From NCBI GenBank assembly GCA_013214365.1, contig JABSPI010000224.1:1-15742 (forward strand): DNA of 15,742 nucleotides. Reading direction: 5' to 3'. This document shows, one piece after another, positions 1 to 7,373 of this stretch. The position numbers were made by a program, and so were the translations under genes. The stretch's first letter is position 1, and each line of letters opens with the position of its first letter. Under the pieces are notes generated by a model. The model searched no databases and had not been told where the DNA came from. It saw only the letters and a list, made by a program, of their open reading frames with translations. Source of the DNA: Erythrobacter sp. (GTDB lineage: Bacteria > Pseudomonadota > Alphaproteobacteria > Sphingomonadales > Sphingomonadaceae).

Positions 1-58
1 GACCCTCCGGCGTAAACGGGGCGGTGAACCGCCAAGGGCCGCGCGGCTGCGCCCCAAA

Positions 59-90
59 CCCAAAATTCAGGCCCAAAATTAGGCCCAAAC
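59..90. repeat. Short tandem repeat downstream of alkene reductase
   Basis: Two and a half copies of a 12-13 bp unit (CCCAAAATTCAGG, then CCCAAAATTAGG, then CCCAAAC) lie just past the stop codon of the minus-strand alkene reductase. Just to the left is a 6-bp inverted repeat with a 2-nt loop at 20-33 (GGCGGT / ACCGCC). No T-run makes a standard terminator. A role in 3'-end formation is only a guess; it may be slippage-derived sequence. Confidence 0.4.
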
Positions 91-98
91 CGCTCGGA

Positions 99-1211
99 TC
101 ACGCCGCTGAGGCCGCCTGTTCCTCGGCCAGGGTCGGATAATCGATATAGCCTTCGGGGATCGGGAAGTACCAGCTTTTGGGCACGTCCTTATTGGGGTT
201 GAACGGCGCGCCGGCGGCGATGCGTTTTTCCAGATCGGGGTTCGAGATATAGGGCCGGCCATAGCTGACCGCATCGCAGCGGCCGCTTGACACATCATCA
301 TCGCCCTCTTGCGCGGTGTAATCGGAATTGAGGATCAGCGCGCCGGAATACAGGCCGCGGATCAAGGCATCCTGCTTGGGCACGTCGGTCTGGCCAAACG
401 TCCCCTCGGGGCCGGGTTGGCGCAATTCGAGATAGGCAAGGCCCAGCTCTTCGATCACTTTGGTGGCCGCGCCAAAGGTTGCGGGCGGATTGCTGTCATC
501 AGTGCCTTGCGAATCGCCATTGGGCGACAGGCGGATACCAACGCGGTCCGCGCCCCACACATCGATGATCGCCTCGAGCACTTCGCGCATGAAACGGGTG
601 CGGTTTTCCGGGCTGCCGCCATATTCGTCTTCGCGCAGATTGGTTTTATCGCGCAGGAATTGATCGACCAGATAGCCATTCGCGCCGTGCAATTGGACGC
701 TGTCAAAGCCGGCTTTCTTGGCGTTTTCAGCCGCGCGGCGATAATCGTCGATCGTGCGGTTGATATCGTCTTGGGTCATGGCCCGGGCCACGGCATATTC
801 CTGCCGTCCTTCGGGGGTGTGCGCTTCGCCCGGCGCTTTGGTTTCGCTGGCTGAAAACGGGCGCTCCCCACCAAGGAAATAGGGCGCCACAATCCGCCCC
901 ATATGCCACAATTGCATCGCGATCAGGCCGCCTTCCTGTTTGACCCCTTCGACAATCGGCTTCCACGCCTCGGTCTGTTCATCGCTCCAGATCCCCGGCG
1001 CCGATGGCCAGCCCAGCCCCTCGGTGCTGATCCCGGTGGCCTCGGTCAAAATCAGGCCTGCGCCCGCGCGCTGTTTGTAATAGGTGCCCATCATCGCATT
1101 GGGGGTGAACATTGGCTGGGCCGCGCGCCCGCGGGTGAGCGGAGCCATGAAAATCCGGTTTTTCGCTTCGAGCGCGCCCATTTTGAGCGGCTGGAACAGA
1201 GCGTCATGCAT
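99..1211 (-). CDS. Alkene reductase, Old Yellow Enzyme family (NemA/XenA-like)
   Basis: This is an FMN-dependent ene-reductase of 370 aa. The family uses NAD(P)H to reduce activated C=C bonds of enones, nitro-esters and other electrophiles in the cytosol, often as detoxification. Seen in the sequence: an N-terminal TIM-barrel start with APLTR (residues 23-27), QLWHMGR around 100-106, the substrate-anchoring pair H175/N178 followed by the proton-donor tyrosine Y180 (LHGANGYL), the barrel strand GIRLSP (225-230), and the FMN-phosphate motif YGRPYISNPDL (317-327). Length fits the NemA/OYE bacterial class. The start is the ATG at 1211, with AAGGA eight bases upstream (1220-1224). It diverges from the EamA transporter over 67 bp, so the two may share a control region. 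The exact substrate cannot be read from sequence, so no gene symbol is given. Confidence 0.93.
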   Translation of the reverse strand: MHDALFQPLKMGALEAKNRIFMAPLTRGRAAQPMFTPNAMMGTYYKQRAGAGLILTEATGISTEGLGWPSAPGIWSDEQTEAWKPIVEGVKQEGGLIAMQLWHMGRIVAPYFLGGERPFSASETKAPGEAHTPEGRQEYAVARAMTQDDINRTIDDYRRAAENAKKAGFDSVQLHGANGYLVDQFLRDKTNLREDEYGGSPENRTRFMREVLEAIIDVWGADRVGIRLSPNGDSQGTDDSNPPATFGAATKVIEELGLAYLELRQPGPEGTFGQTDVPKQDALIRGLYSGALILNSDYTAQEGDDDVSSGRCDAVSYGRPYISNPDLEKRIAAGAPFNPNKDVPKSWYFPIPEGYIDYPTLAEEQAASAA

Positions 1212-1278
1212 GTGAGCTATCCTTCAATTGAGTTGCATTTGACTATCCACTTGGGCTTGCGAAGGCTAGTGCGCAAGC

Positions 1279-2271
1279 ATGGAAAAAACCGGCGAGACCA
1301 AAGCAAATCTTGCAGCGCGCGATGTGGAGCGGGATTCGGGCGGCGATTTGGGGCGTGATTTGGGGCCCAATTCGCCTGCCGCCGCCGGCGCGCAGGCCGC
1401 GCGCGGCGCCAAAATGGGCGGGTGGCTGCTATTGGCGGCGTTGCTGGGCGGGAATTTCGCGCTCGCATTGGGCGCGCCATTGGCGCGGCTGGCCGATACC
1501 GGCCCGGTCAGCGCGGCGTTCTGGCGGATGTTTCTGGCGCTGCCTGTGCTGATCGTGTTTGCCCGCATGGGACAACAAAAATTGTCGGGCATGCCGCGCA
1601 AGACCTTGGTTTTGGTGGCCATCGCCTCGATCGCCTTTGCCGCCGATATGGCAAGCTTCAATGCCGGCGCGCATTTGACCCGGATGGGCAATGTGACGCT
1701 GTTTGCCAATATCGGGTCGCTGATTTTGATGGTGTGGGGATTTGTCGCGGCGCGGATGTTGCCGGGGCGCTATGAATGGATTGCGATTGTCTGCGCTTTG
1801 GTGGGTTCGGCGCTGTTGCTGGGCCAGAGTTTTGAAATCGCCTTTGGCAATGCTGTGGGCGATATGCTCGGTATTTTTGCAGGGGTGAGCTATGCGGTCT
1901 ACCTCCTCACCCTGCAATCGGAACGCAGCCGGTTTGGTTCATGGAGCCTGCTGGTCTGGGTGAGCGTGTTTGCCAGCCCGTTTTTGCTCGCATTGGCGCT
2001 GGCTTTGGGGGAGCCGGTGTGGCCGACCAATTGGTGGCCGATTATCGCGCTGTGTATTTTTGGCCAGCTGATCGGGCAGGGTTTGATCGTCTATTCACTG
2101 GGCCATTTTCCGCCGCTGATTATCGGGCTGGCATTGTTGACCCAGCCGGCGATTGCAGCGGGGATTGGCTATGTCTGGTTTGGCGAATTTCTGGGCGTGT
2201 TCGATGTGATCGGCATGACACTTTTGGGCAGCGCATTGGTGGTGGCGCGGGTGGCTCAGGGTCGGGCCTAA
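1279..2271 (+). CDS. DMT-superfamily transporter, two EamA domains
   Basis: This is an inner-membrane drug/metabolite exporter of 330 aa. After a hydrophilic N-terminal tail of about 45 residues come about ten hydrophobic segments arranged as two EamA halves (roughly 47-180 and 195-325). The first half carries the typical loop ISSIAF-like stretch and FNAGAHLTRMGNVTLFANIG (127-146). The second ends in TQPAIAAGIGYVWFGE (288-303), the characteristic last-helix motif. Such proteins export metabolites or toxic compounds; the substrate is unknown. The ATG at 1279 lacks a good ribosome site (only GAAGG about 13 bases upstream). The next in-frame ATG, at 1414, would remove the low-complexity tail, which holds a GATTTGGGGC duplication at 1345-1366, and start right before the first helix. 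The start is therefore uncertain. The gene is divergent from the alkene reductase, and co-regulation in stress response is possible but not shown. Confidence 0.9.
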   Translation: MEKTGETKANLAARDVERDSGGDLGRDLGPNSPAAAGAQAARGAKMGGWLLLAALLGGNFALALGAPLARLADTGPVSAAFWRMFLALPVLIVFARMGQQKLSGMPRKTLVLVAIASIAFAADMASFNAGAHLTRMGNVTLFANIGSLILMVWGFVAARMLPGRYEWIAIVCALVGSALLLGQSFEIAFGNAVGDMLGIFAGVSYAVYLLTLQSERSRFGSWSLLVWVSVFASPFLLALALALGEPVWPTNWWPIIALCIFGQLIGQGLIVYSLGHFPPLIIGLALLTQPAIAAGIGYVWFGEFLGVFDVIGMTLLGSALVVARVAQGRA

Positions 2272-2277
2272 TTTACC

Positions 2278-2306
2278 CGTCATCCTGAAACATCGTCAGG
2301 ATGACG
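2278..2306. terminator. Perfect 11-bp inverted repeat between convergent genes
   Basis: CGTCATCCTGA (2278-2288) and TCAGGATGACG (2296-2306) form a perfect 11-bp stem with a 7-nt loop, seven bases after the stop of the EamA gene and 22 bases before the stop of the convergent secreted-protein gene. It probably ends transcription from both sides. The GTCATCCTGA...TCAGGATGAC core also looks like the REP-type palindromes scattered between genes in many sphingomonads. No long T-run follows on either strand, so termination is an inference. Confidence 0.55.
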
Positions 2307-2327
2307 TCGACCCGCATAGCGTCGCGC

Positions 2328-3170
2328 TTACTCGGCGATCGGGATCTGTGCACTCAACCAGAAGTCGCCAACGATAAGGTTTCCAACCTCGGGCGATTGC
2401 CCGGTCATCCTTGTATCGAAAACGACGTTCACCGTGGCGCCACCTTGGATTTCGACGAGTGTCTGCCAGTGCTTGATATCGCCAGTTTCGATTAGCTTGG
2501 CCTTGAGCACCTTGCCCGCGAAGGAAGCACGTGCGGAAGCTTCTTCGCCGAACAATCCGCTTGGTATGAAAAAGTCAGAAGCATAGATGATCCGTTCTCT
2601 ACTTTCCGTCTGCTCGCCATTCTCCAATTGCTCAGCTTGAAACGCTTCGGCATTCTCATAGATGCTGGGCTCAAAAGTGAATGCAGTCAGATCGAGCGTA
2701 ACATTTTGCGGTTCCTCAAGACCTTGAAACCTCTGCGCGTTTCGCGGGTCTGCGAGCTCAATGAGAACCGGCACATTGAATTCTCCAAAGGTGCCCGATA
2801 GACGAAACTCGAATGGCTCCCAGTCAGGATCGGATTGCGTACCATCCACGTCGAATGCAAACCGACTCTCTCCAATGAGCGCCGGATTGGCGGTGATGAA
2901 AGTGGCGGTTTCACCTGATTGGCGCAAACCAATTCGAAGCTCGCCTCCCGTGCTATTCCGAGCCACACATACAAGGTCGTCTTCGTCGAGACTGACCGGC
3001 TCGCACTCGTTGATGTACGTCATAATCGAGGCCAAGAAGTCTTTCTCGCTTGAGGTTTCGACCTCAAAGCCGACGGACGAGAAGTTAGACCCGGTATCCG
3101 CTAGGGCAGCGGCGGAACATGTGGCCACGATCGCCGCTAGGATCGGCTTGAGCACCTTAGCTCTCACCAA
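2328..3170 (-). CDS. Predicted secreted protein of unknown function
   Basis: I do not recognise a family. With the TTG start at 3170 the product is 280 aa. It begins with a clear signal peptide: positive residues (R3, K5, K8), a hydrophobic core (about 9-22) and an ALA-D cleavage site near residue 24, so it is probably periplasmic or exported. The mature part is acidic, has only two cysteines (C56, C68) that could form a disulfide, and looks beta-rich, ending in VGDFWLSAQIPIAE. It is encoded directly behind nadA and overlaps its stop codon. Other possible starts are GTG at 3167 and GTG at 3155, the latter one base after the nadA TAA; each keeps the signal peptide. Sampled stretches are about 52% GC against about 65% in nadA, with less biased codons. 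That suggests a recently acquired or fast-evolving gene. It has no visible functional link to NAD synthesis. Confidence 0.75.
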   Translation of the reverse strand: MVRAKVLKPILAAIVATCSAAALADTGSNFSSVGFEVETSSEKDFLASIMTYINECEPVSLDEDDLVCVARNSTGGELRIGLRQSGETATFITANPALIGESRFAFDVDGTQSDPDWEPFEFRLSGTFGEFNVPVLIELADPRNAQRFQGLEEPQNVTLDLTAFTFEPSIYENAEAFQAEQLENGEQTESRERIIYASDFFIPSGLFGEEASARASFAGKVLKAKLIETGDIKHWQTLVEIQGGATVNVVFDTRMTGQSPEVGNLIVGDFWLSAQIPIAE

Positions 3171-4158
3171 ACGGCACCTGCCCCAGATCGCCCAGACCCA
3201 CCGTTCCGCCCGCCATGCCGAGCATCCGGTCGAGGCTCTTCTTCGCCTTCAGCCGCAATTCCTCGTCCATTTCGATCCGCGGTTCCAGATCGCGCAAAGC
3301 GGTGTACATCTTCTCCATCGTGTTGAGCGCCATATACGGGCAGATATTGCACGAACAATTGCCGTCCGCACCCGGCGCGCCGATGAAGGTTTTCTCAGGC
3401 AGCGCCTTTTCCATCTGGTGCATGATGTGCGGTTCGGTCGCAACGATCAGCGTGTCGCCGTCAAACCCTTGCGCAAATTTCAAAATGCCGCTGGTCGAAC
3501 CGACATAATCGGCGTGATCGACAATTGTCGGCGGGCATTCCGGGTGCGCGGCAATCGGCGCGCCGGGATGCTGTTCCTTGAGTTTGAGCAGCTCGGTTTC
3601 GCTGAAGGCTTCGTGGACAATGCACACGCCCGGCCACAACAACATTTCGCGATCAAATTTGCGCGACAGCCATCCGCCCAGATGGCGATCGGGGCCAAAG
3701 ATGATCTTTTGCTCCGGCGGGATCTGGGCCAAAATCGTCTCCGCGCTGGAGGAGGTGACGATGATGTCGGAGAGCGCTTTCACTTCGGTCGAGCAATTGA
3801 TGTAGGTCAGCGCAATGTGATCGGGATGGGCTTCGCGGAAGGCTTTGAACTTTTCGGGCGGGCAGCTGTCTTCAAGGCTGCACCCGGCGTCCATATCGGG
3901 CAGGATCACGGTCTTTTCAGGGCTCAGGATCTTGGCGGTGTCGGCCATGAATTTGACCCCGCAAAACAAGATCACATCGGCATCGGTATCGGCCGCTTTG
4001 CGCGACAATTCCAGAGAGTCGCCGACGAAATCGGCGATGTCCTGAATATCGGGGGTCTGGTAATAATGCGCGAGGATCACCGCATTGCGCTCTTTGCGCA
4101 GACGGTCAATCTCGGCGAGCAGATCGTCGCCGTGGGGAATCTTACTTTCCAAGCTCAT
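3157..4158 (-). CDS. nadA: Quinolinate synthase NadA
   Basis: NadA condenses iminoaspartate with dihydroxyacetone phosphate to quinolinate in de novo NAD synthesis and needs a [4Fe-4S] cluster. The 333-aa protein shows family signatures: AHYYQTPDIQDIADFVGDSL (30-49), the FCGVKFMADTAKILSPEKTV block (65-84), DMDAGCSLEDSCP (88-100), HPECPP (205-210), GSTSG (220-224) and NCSCNICPYM (267-276). Probable cluster ligands are C93, C208 and C273, by analogy with the three conserved cysteines of the family. Length is normal. The ATG at 4158 has an AGGGA ribosome site six bases upstream. No nadB or nadC lies next to it in this window; its only same-strand neighbour is the overlapping secreted-protein gene downstream. 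It diverges from the acyl-CoA ligase across 111 bp that must hold both promoters. I could not identify a convincing -10/-35 pair or an NrtR/NadR-type operator there. Confidence 0.97.
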   Translation of the reverse strand: MSLESKIPHGDDLLAEIDRLRKERNAVILAHYYQTPDIQDIADFVGDSLELSRKAADTDADVILFCGVKFMADTAKILSPEKTVILPDMDAGCSLEDSCPPEKFKAFREAHPDHIALTYINCSTEVKALSDIIVTSSSAETILAQIPPEQKIIFGPDRHLGGWLSRKFDREMLLWPGVCIVHEAFSETELLKLKEQHPGAPIAAHPECPPTIVDHADYVGSTSGILKFAQGFDGDTLIVATEPHIMHQMEKALPEKTFIGAPGADGNCSCNICPYMALNTMEKMYTALRDLEPRIEMDEELRLKAKKSLDRMLGMAGGTVGLGDLGQVPFGES

Positions 4159-4269
4159 GCTGCATCCCTGCTAAGTGTGACAGCCACCACATAGGGGGCG
4201 GCGGATAATTTTGCGAGCGATTTGAGCGTGAAATCCTGCTAAACCCGGCGGCAGGGGAGAGATCAGACC

Positions 4270-5877
4270 ATGTACCAGCTTGACCTCACGCAGGCCTATT
4301 GCCCGGCGCAAGCCGACACACATTATCACGAATGCACGATTGAGCAGATGCTGCGCGCGCAAGCGGCCGAGCGCCCTGATGCGCTGGCGCTGCACGAATT
4401 GCTCGAGGATGGCACGTCGGGGCGGCAATGGACCTATGCCCAATTGCTCGCCGATGCCGAACGCTGCGGGCATGCTTTGGCCGCGCGCCATCCGGCGGGC
4501 ACGCGGATCGCGATCATGGGGGGCAATTGCCCCGAATGGGTGATGGTCCAATTGGGCGCGGCGATGGCGGGGCTGGTCGTGGTCACGGTCAACCCGTCCT
4601 TTATTGCGCGCGAAGTGCGCTATGTGCTCGAACAATCGGGGGCGGGCGCGGTCTATTACCAGCCGCATGTGCGCGGCACCGCGCTGCGCCCGATTGTGGA
4701 TGAGGCGGCGGCCGGATTGGCCGCGCATGACCACATTATCGACCTCACCGATCACGGCGAATTGTTCGCCGGCGCAGGCGACGGGGAACTGCGCGAGACG
4801 GGCCCGCGCGACATTTGCATGATCCAATACACGTCGGGCACGACCGGTTTTCCCAAAGGCGTTTTGCTGCACCAACACGGATTGCTGCAATCCAATCATG
4901 ACATTTTCGTGCGCTGGGGCTTGCAAGCGGGGGAGAGCGTGCTGTGCCCCTTCCCGCTGTTCCACACCGCCGGCAGCGCGGTGTGCGTGCTGGGCACCTT
5001 GTCGCATGGGGCCTGTTTGATGCTGGTCTCGCTGTTCGATCCGGTGGCTGTGGCCAAAGCGATTGAGCGCGAACGCCCCGAATTTGTCGGCGGGGTGGCG
5101 ACCATGCTGTTCGCGATTATCGAGGCGGCGAAGGCAACCGGCACGGATGTGTCGTGTGTCAAAACGGTTTTGAGCGGGGGTGCGATGGTGCCTCCGGCGC
5201 TCAACGCCTCCGCGCAGCAGGTGTTCGGGGTGCCGATCCTGATCGTTTACGGCCAGACCGAAACCTCCCCCGCCATCACCGCCGTATGGCCCACCGACAC
5301 AGGCGAGCAATTGACCCAAACCATCGGCCAGCCCTGCAGCCATATGGAGGTCGCGATCCGATCGCCATCAGACAATTCGATCTGCGCGATCGATGAACAG
5401 GGCGAGATTTGCATGCGCGGTTACAACATGATGCGCGGCTATAACGACAATCCCAAAGCCACCGCGGAAACGATCGACGAAGAGGGCTGGTTGCACACGG
5501 GCGATTTGGGAACCATGGCGGCCAATGGCTATCTCAAAATCACCGGCCGCGTGAAAGAGATGATCATTCGCGGGGGCGAAAACCTGTTCCCGGCCGAGAT
5601 CGAGGCGGCCTTGCTCGAACATCACGCGATTGCCGAATTGGCGGTGGCGGGGGTGCCGGATGAAAAATGGGGCGAAATTGTCGCGGCCTTCCTGCGCCTT
5701 GCCGAAGGCGCGCAGCGGCCCTCGGATGACGAGCTCAAAGCCTTTGTGCGCGAACGTTTATCGCCGCAAAAAACCCCGGCGCATTGGGTGTGGGTGGAGG
5801 AGTTTCCGCTGACCGGCTCTGGCAAGATCCAGAAATTTGCTCTGGCCGAAAGCTTCGCCAAGGGCGCGCTGCACTAG
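4270..5877 (+). CDS. Acyl-CoA ligase / AMP-dependent synthetase (ANL superfamily)
   Basis: This cytosolic enzyme activates a carboxylic acid to an acyl-AMP and then to the CoA thioester. The 535-aa protein carries the ANL core motifs in order: the ATP-binding loop YTSGTTGFPKG (187-197), FPLFHTAG (228-235), the adenine-site motif YGQTE (327-331), the ribose-binding D412 in HTGDLG (409-414), the hinge region GRVKEMIIRGGENLFPAEIE (426-445) and the C-terminal catalytic lysine K519 in GSGKIQK. The overall pattern resembles FadD3/FadD13-like and medium-chain fatty acid-CoA ligases. The substrate (fatty, aryl or steroid-ring acid) cannot be told from sequence alone. The start at 4270 follows AGGGGAGA (4253-4260). 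It is monocistronic here: divergent from nadA and ending 24 bp from the convergent Sel1-repeat gene. No beta-oxidation genes flank it. Confidence 0.92.
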   Translation: MYQLDLTQAYCPAQADTHYHECTIEQMLRAQAAERPDALALHELLEDGTSGRQWTYAQLLADAERCGHALAARHPAGTRIAIMGGNCPEWVMVQLGAAMAGLVVVTVNPSFIAREVRYVLEQSGAGAVYYQPHVRGTALRPIVDEAAAGLAAHDHIIDLTDHGELFAGAGDGELRETGPRDICMIQYTSGTTGFPKGVLLHQHGLLQSNHDIFVRWGLQAGESVLCPFPLFHTAGSAVCVLGTLSHGACLMLVSLFDPVAVAKAIERERPEFVGGVATMLFAIIEAAKATGTDVSCVKTVLSGGAMVPPALNASAQQVFGVPILIVYGQTETSPAITAVWPTDTGEQLTQTIGQPCSHMEVAIRSPSDNSICAIDEQGEICMRGYNMMRGYNDNPKATAETIDEEGWLHTGDLGTMAANGYLKITGRVKEMIIRGGENLFPAEIEAALLEHHAIAELAVAGVPDEKWGEIVAAFLRLAEGAQRPSDDELKAFVRERLSPQKTPAHWVWVEEFPLTGSGKIQKFALAESFAKGALH

Positions 5878-5901
5878 AGCGCCAGAAGCCGCCCGCCGCT
5901 G

Positions 5902-6351
5902 CTAGGCGTCGCTCTTCGTGTCGCGCCCCGTGCCCGGCCCCGTGTCGTGCCCCGTGCCAGGCCCCGTATCGTCCTTAGCCGCGCCGTCCGCGCGAATATC
6001 GTCGAGATTGTCCTGCGCATCGCGGTGCCCCTGCACTGCGGCCATGCCGAACCATTTGGCCGCCTCGGCCCGGTCTTTGGCTGTGCCCTGACCAAAATAG
6101 AACAAATTGCCCAGCGCATATTGCGCCCCGGCATCGCCCTGCTCTGCGGCCATGCGGTAATAATCGCGCGCGCGGTGATAATCTTGCGCTGTGCCATGCC
6201 CGCATTGGTGGAGATAGCCGAGATAGAATTGCGCCTTGGCCATCCCCGCGGCGGCCAGCGGTTCCCACGCAGCGTGCGCCGCGGCGTAATCATCGCGCGC
6301 AAAGGCGTCATAACCCGCGGCAAAATCGCGCCCTGCTGCATCCTCATCCAT
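5902..6351 (-). CDS. Small Sel1-repeat protein
   Basis: This 149-aa protein has at least two Sel1-like (TPR-type) repeats at about 37-72 and 73-108, recognisable by A-x-YxLGxLxxxGxGTxxDxxxAxxxYxxAAxQG spacing. A weaker half-repeat precedes them at about 12-36. Such solenoids bind partner proteins. No signal peptide or membrane helix is seen, so it is probably cytosolic. The last 20 or so residues are a simple repeat, T-G-P-G / T-G-H-D / T-G-P-G / T-G-R-D, encoded by a 12-bp tandem repeat. The chosen ATG at 6351 gives the repeat frame. A very strong AGGAGG lies about 13 bases upstream, and an out-of-frame ATG closer to it opens only a five-codon reading frame. It sits downstream of the MBL hydrolase on the same strand with an 86-bp gap and may be co-transcribed with it. 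Its function is unknown. Confidence 0.8.
   Translation of the reverse strand: MDEDAAGRDFAAGYDAFARDDYAAAHAAWEPLAAAGMAKAQFYLGYLHQCGHGTAQDYHRARDYYRMAAEQGDAGAQYALGNLFYFGQGTAKDRAEAAKWFGMAAVQGHRDAQDNLDDIRADGAAKDDTGPGTGHDTGPGTGRDTKSDA
5918..5971. repeat. 12-bp tandem repeat in the tail of the Sel1 gene
   Basis: Four degenerate 12-bp units run from 5918 to 5965 (GTGTCGCGCCCC, GTGCCCGGCCCC, GTGTCGTGCCCC, GTGCCAGGCCCC), followed by a partial unit GTATCG. They can also be read as two 24-bp units differing at two positions. Because the period is a multiple of three, copy-number change keeps the reading frame and only lengthens or shortens the TG-x-x tail of the protein. Confidence 0.85.
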
Positions 6352-6437
6352 CGCTCGTCATTTCCCTCCTGCGAGTGATCGGCGCACACCGCATGGCGAC
6401 ACCGCCTGACGGCTCGATCTAGGGACAGCCAACCCCT

Positions 6438-7316
6438 TCAAACCGTGCGCCAGATATCGCCGTCCAACATCGCCAGACCGCGCTTCTCCAGATCGATCAA
6501 ATGCGCGCTTACACTCATTTCGGCGGCCCCGATCAGGCGTTCATCCAAGCCTTTATACATGTCGGGAATAAACTCCCCGACGCAGCGCGCGCGTTCCCCC
6601 ATCAAGCGCAGGATCTGGTTCTCACGCTGGCGGCGATGGCCGATCATGCCGCGCACCAATTGTTTGGGTTTGGTGATCGCGGCGCCATGGGCGGAATGGT
6701 AGATCTTGTCATCGCGGCGCTGCAGCTTTTCCAGGCTCGCCATGTAATCGCCCATATCGCCATCGGGCGGGATCACAACGCTGGTCGACCATCCCATGAC
6801 ATGGTCGCCGGTGAACAACGACCCGCTCTCCTCCAGCGCGAAGCACAAATGGTTCGATGTGTGCCCGGGCGTTGCCACAGCGGACAAGGTCCATCCGGTG
6901 CCGCGCATCGCTTCGCCATCTTCGAGCACACGGTCGGGCGCATAGGTCGGATCAAACGCCTCGTCTGAACGCGGGCCATCCACTTTGAGCACCAAAGGCG
7001 CGCAGCCCACAATCGGCGCGCTTGTGCGCTGTGCCAAAGGGGCGGCGGCGGGCGAATGGTCGCGGTGGGTGTGCGTGCACATGATCGCGGCGACACGCCG
7101 GCTGCCAATGGCCGCCATGATCGCATCAATATGCGCCGCCTCATCCGGGCCCGGATCAATCACCGCGCAATCGGGCCCCTCCAACGGGCCGACCACATAG
7201 GTTTGCGTGCCGGTATAGGTGTAGGGCGAGGGATTGGGCGCCAGGACCCGCGTGACGAGGGGTTCGACCTGATCAGCCAGCCCGGTGGGCCAAGGTTTGG
7301 GGGGAATTCCAGCCAT
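6438..7316 (-). CDS. MBL-fold metallo-hydrolase with C-terminal winged helix (LACTB2-like)
   Basis: This 292-aa metallo-beta-lactamase-fold hydrolase shows the complete two-metal site: HTHRDH (H82, H84, D86, H87), H152 in PGHTSNH, D171 in TGDH and H210 in HSAHG. The C-terminal part from about 225 (RENQILRLMGE onward) matches the small winged-helix domain seen in the LACTB2 / hydroxyacylglutathione hydrolase-like subgroup. Members hydrolyse thioesters or act as endoribonucleases, and the substrate is not predictable here. The start ATG at 7316 has only a weak upstream AAGCG. It diverges from glpK over 57 bp and may form a transcription unit with the downstream Sel1-repeat gene. Confidence 0.9.
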   Translation of the reverse strand: MAGIPPKPWPTGLADQVEPLVTRVLAPNPSPYTYTGTQTYVVGPLEGPDCAVIDPGPDEAAHIDAIMAAIGSRRVAAIMCTHTHRDHSPAAAPLAQRTSAPIVGCAPLVLKVDGPRSDEAFDPTYAPDRVLEDGEAMRGTGWTLSAVATPGHTSNHLCFALEESGSLFTGDHVMGWSTSVVIPPDGDMGDYMASLEKLQRRDDKIYHSAHGAAITKPKQLVRGMIGHRRQRENQILRLMGERARCVGEFIPDMYKGLDERLIGAAEMSVSAHLIDLEKRGLAMLDGDIWRTV

Positions 7317-7336
7317 ATCGCTTGCATATGGAGGGA

Positions 7337-7356
7337 GGCGTGGCAGAAGTCACGCC
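7337..7356. promoter_or_regulatory. Inverted repeat in the glpK / MBL hydrolase intergenic gap
   Basis: GGCGTGGC (7337-7344) pairs with GTCACGCC (7349-7356): eight base pairs including one G-T, with an AGAA loop. It is three bases upstream of the glpK ribosome site (AGAGG, 7360-7364). It could be a transcription-factor operator acting on both divergent genes or an RNA hairpin in the glpK leader. The sequence alone does not decide. Confidence 0.35.
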
Positions 7357-7373
7357 CAAGAGAGGCATTACCC

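Noticed and set aside
2761..4194. A 477-codon plus-strand open frame across the secreted-protein gene and nadA
   Set aside because: The opposite strand encodes an unmistakable NadA; the plus-strand translation is His/Arg/Gln-rich and has no ribosome site or family motif.
4167..4242. CCTGCTAA repeated at 4167-4174 and 4235-4242 in the nadA/acyl-CoA ligase gap
   Set aside because: Only eight bases, one copy lies in the nadA leader and the other in the ligase leader with no symmetry; too short to claim an operator.
7056..7373. N-terminal extension of the glpK open frame
   Set aside because: It overlaps the MBL hydrolase coding sequence and has no family resemblance; the ATG at 7374 with AGAGG and the canonical GlpK N-terminus decides the start.
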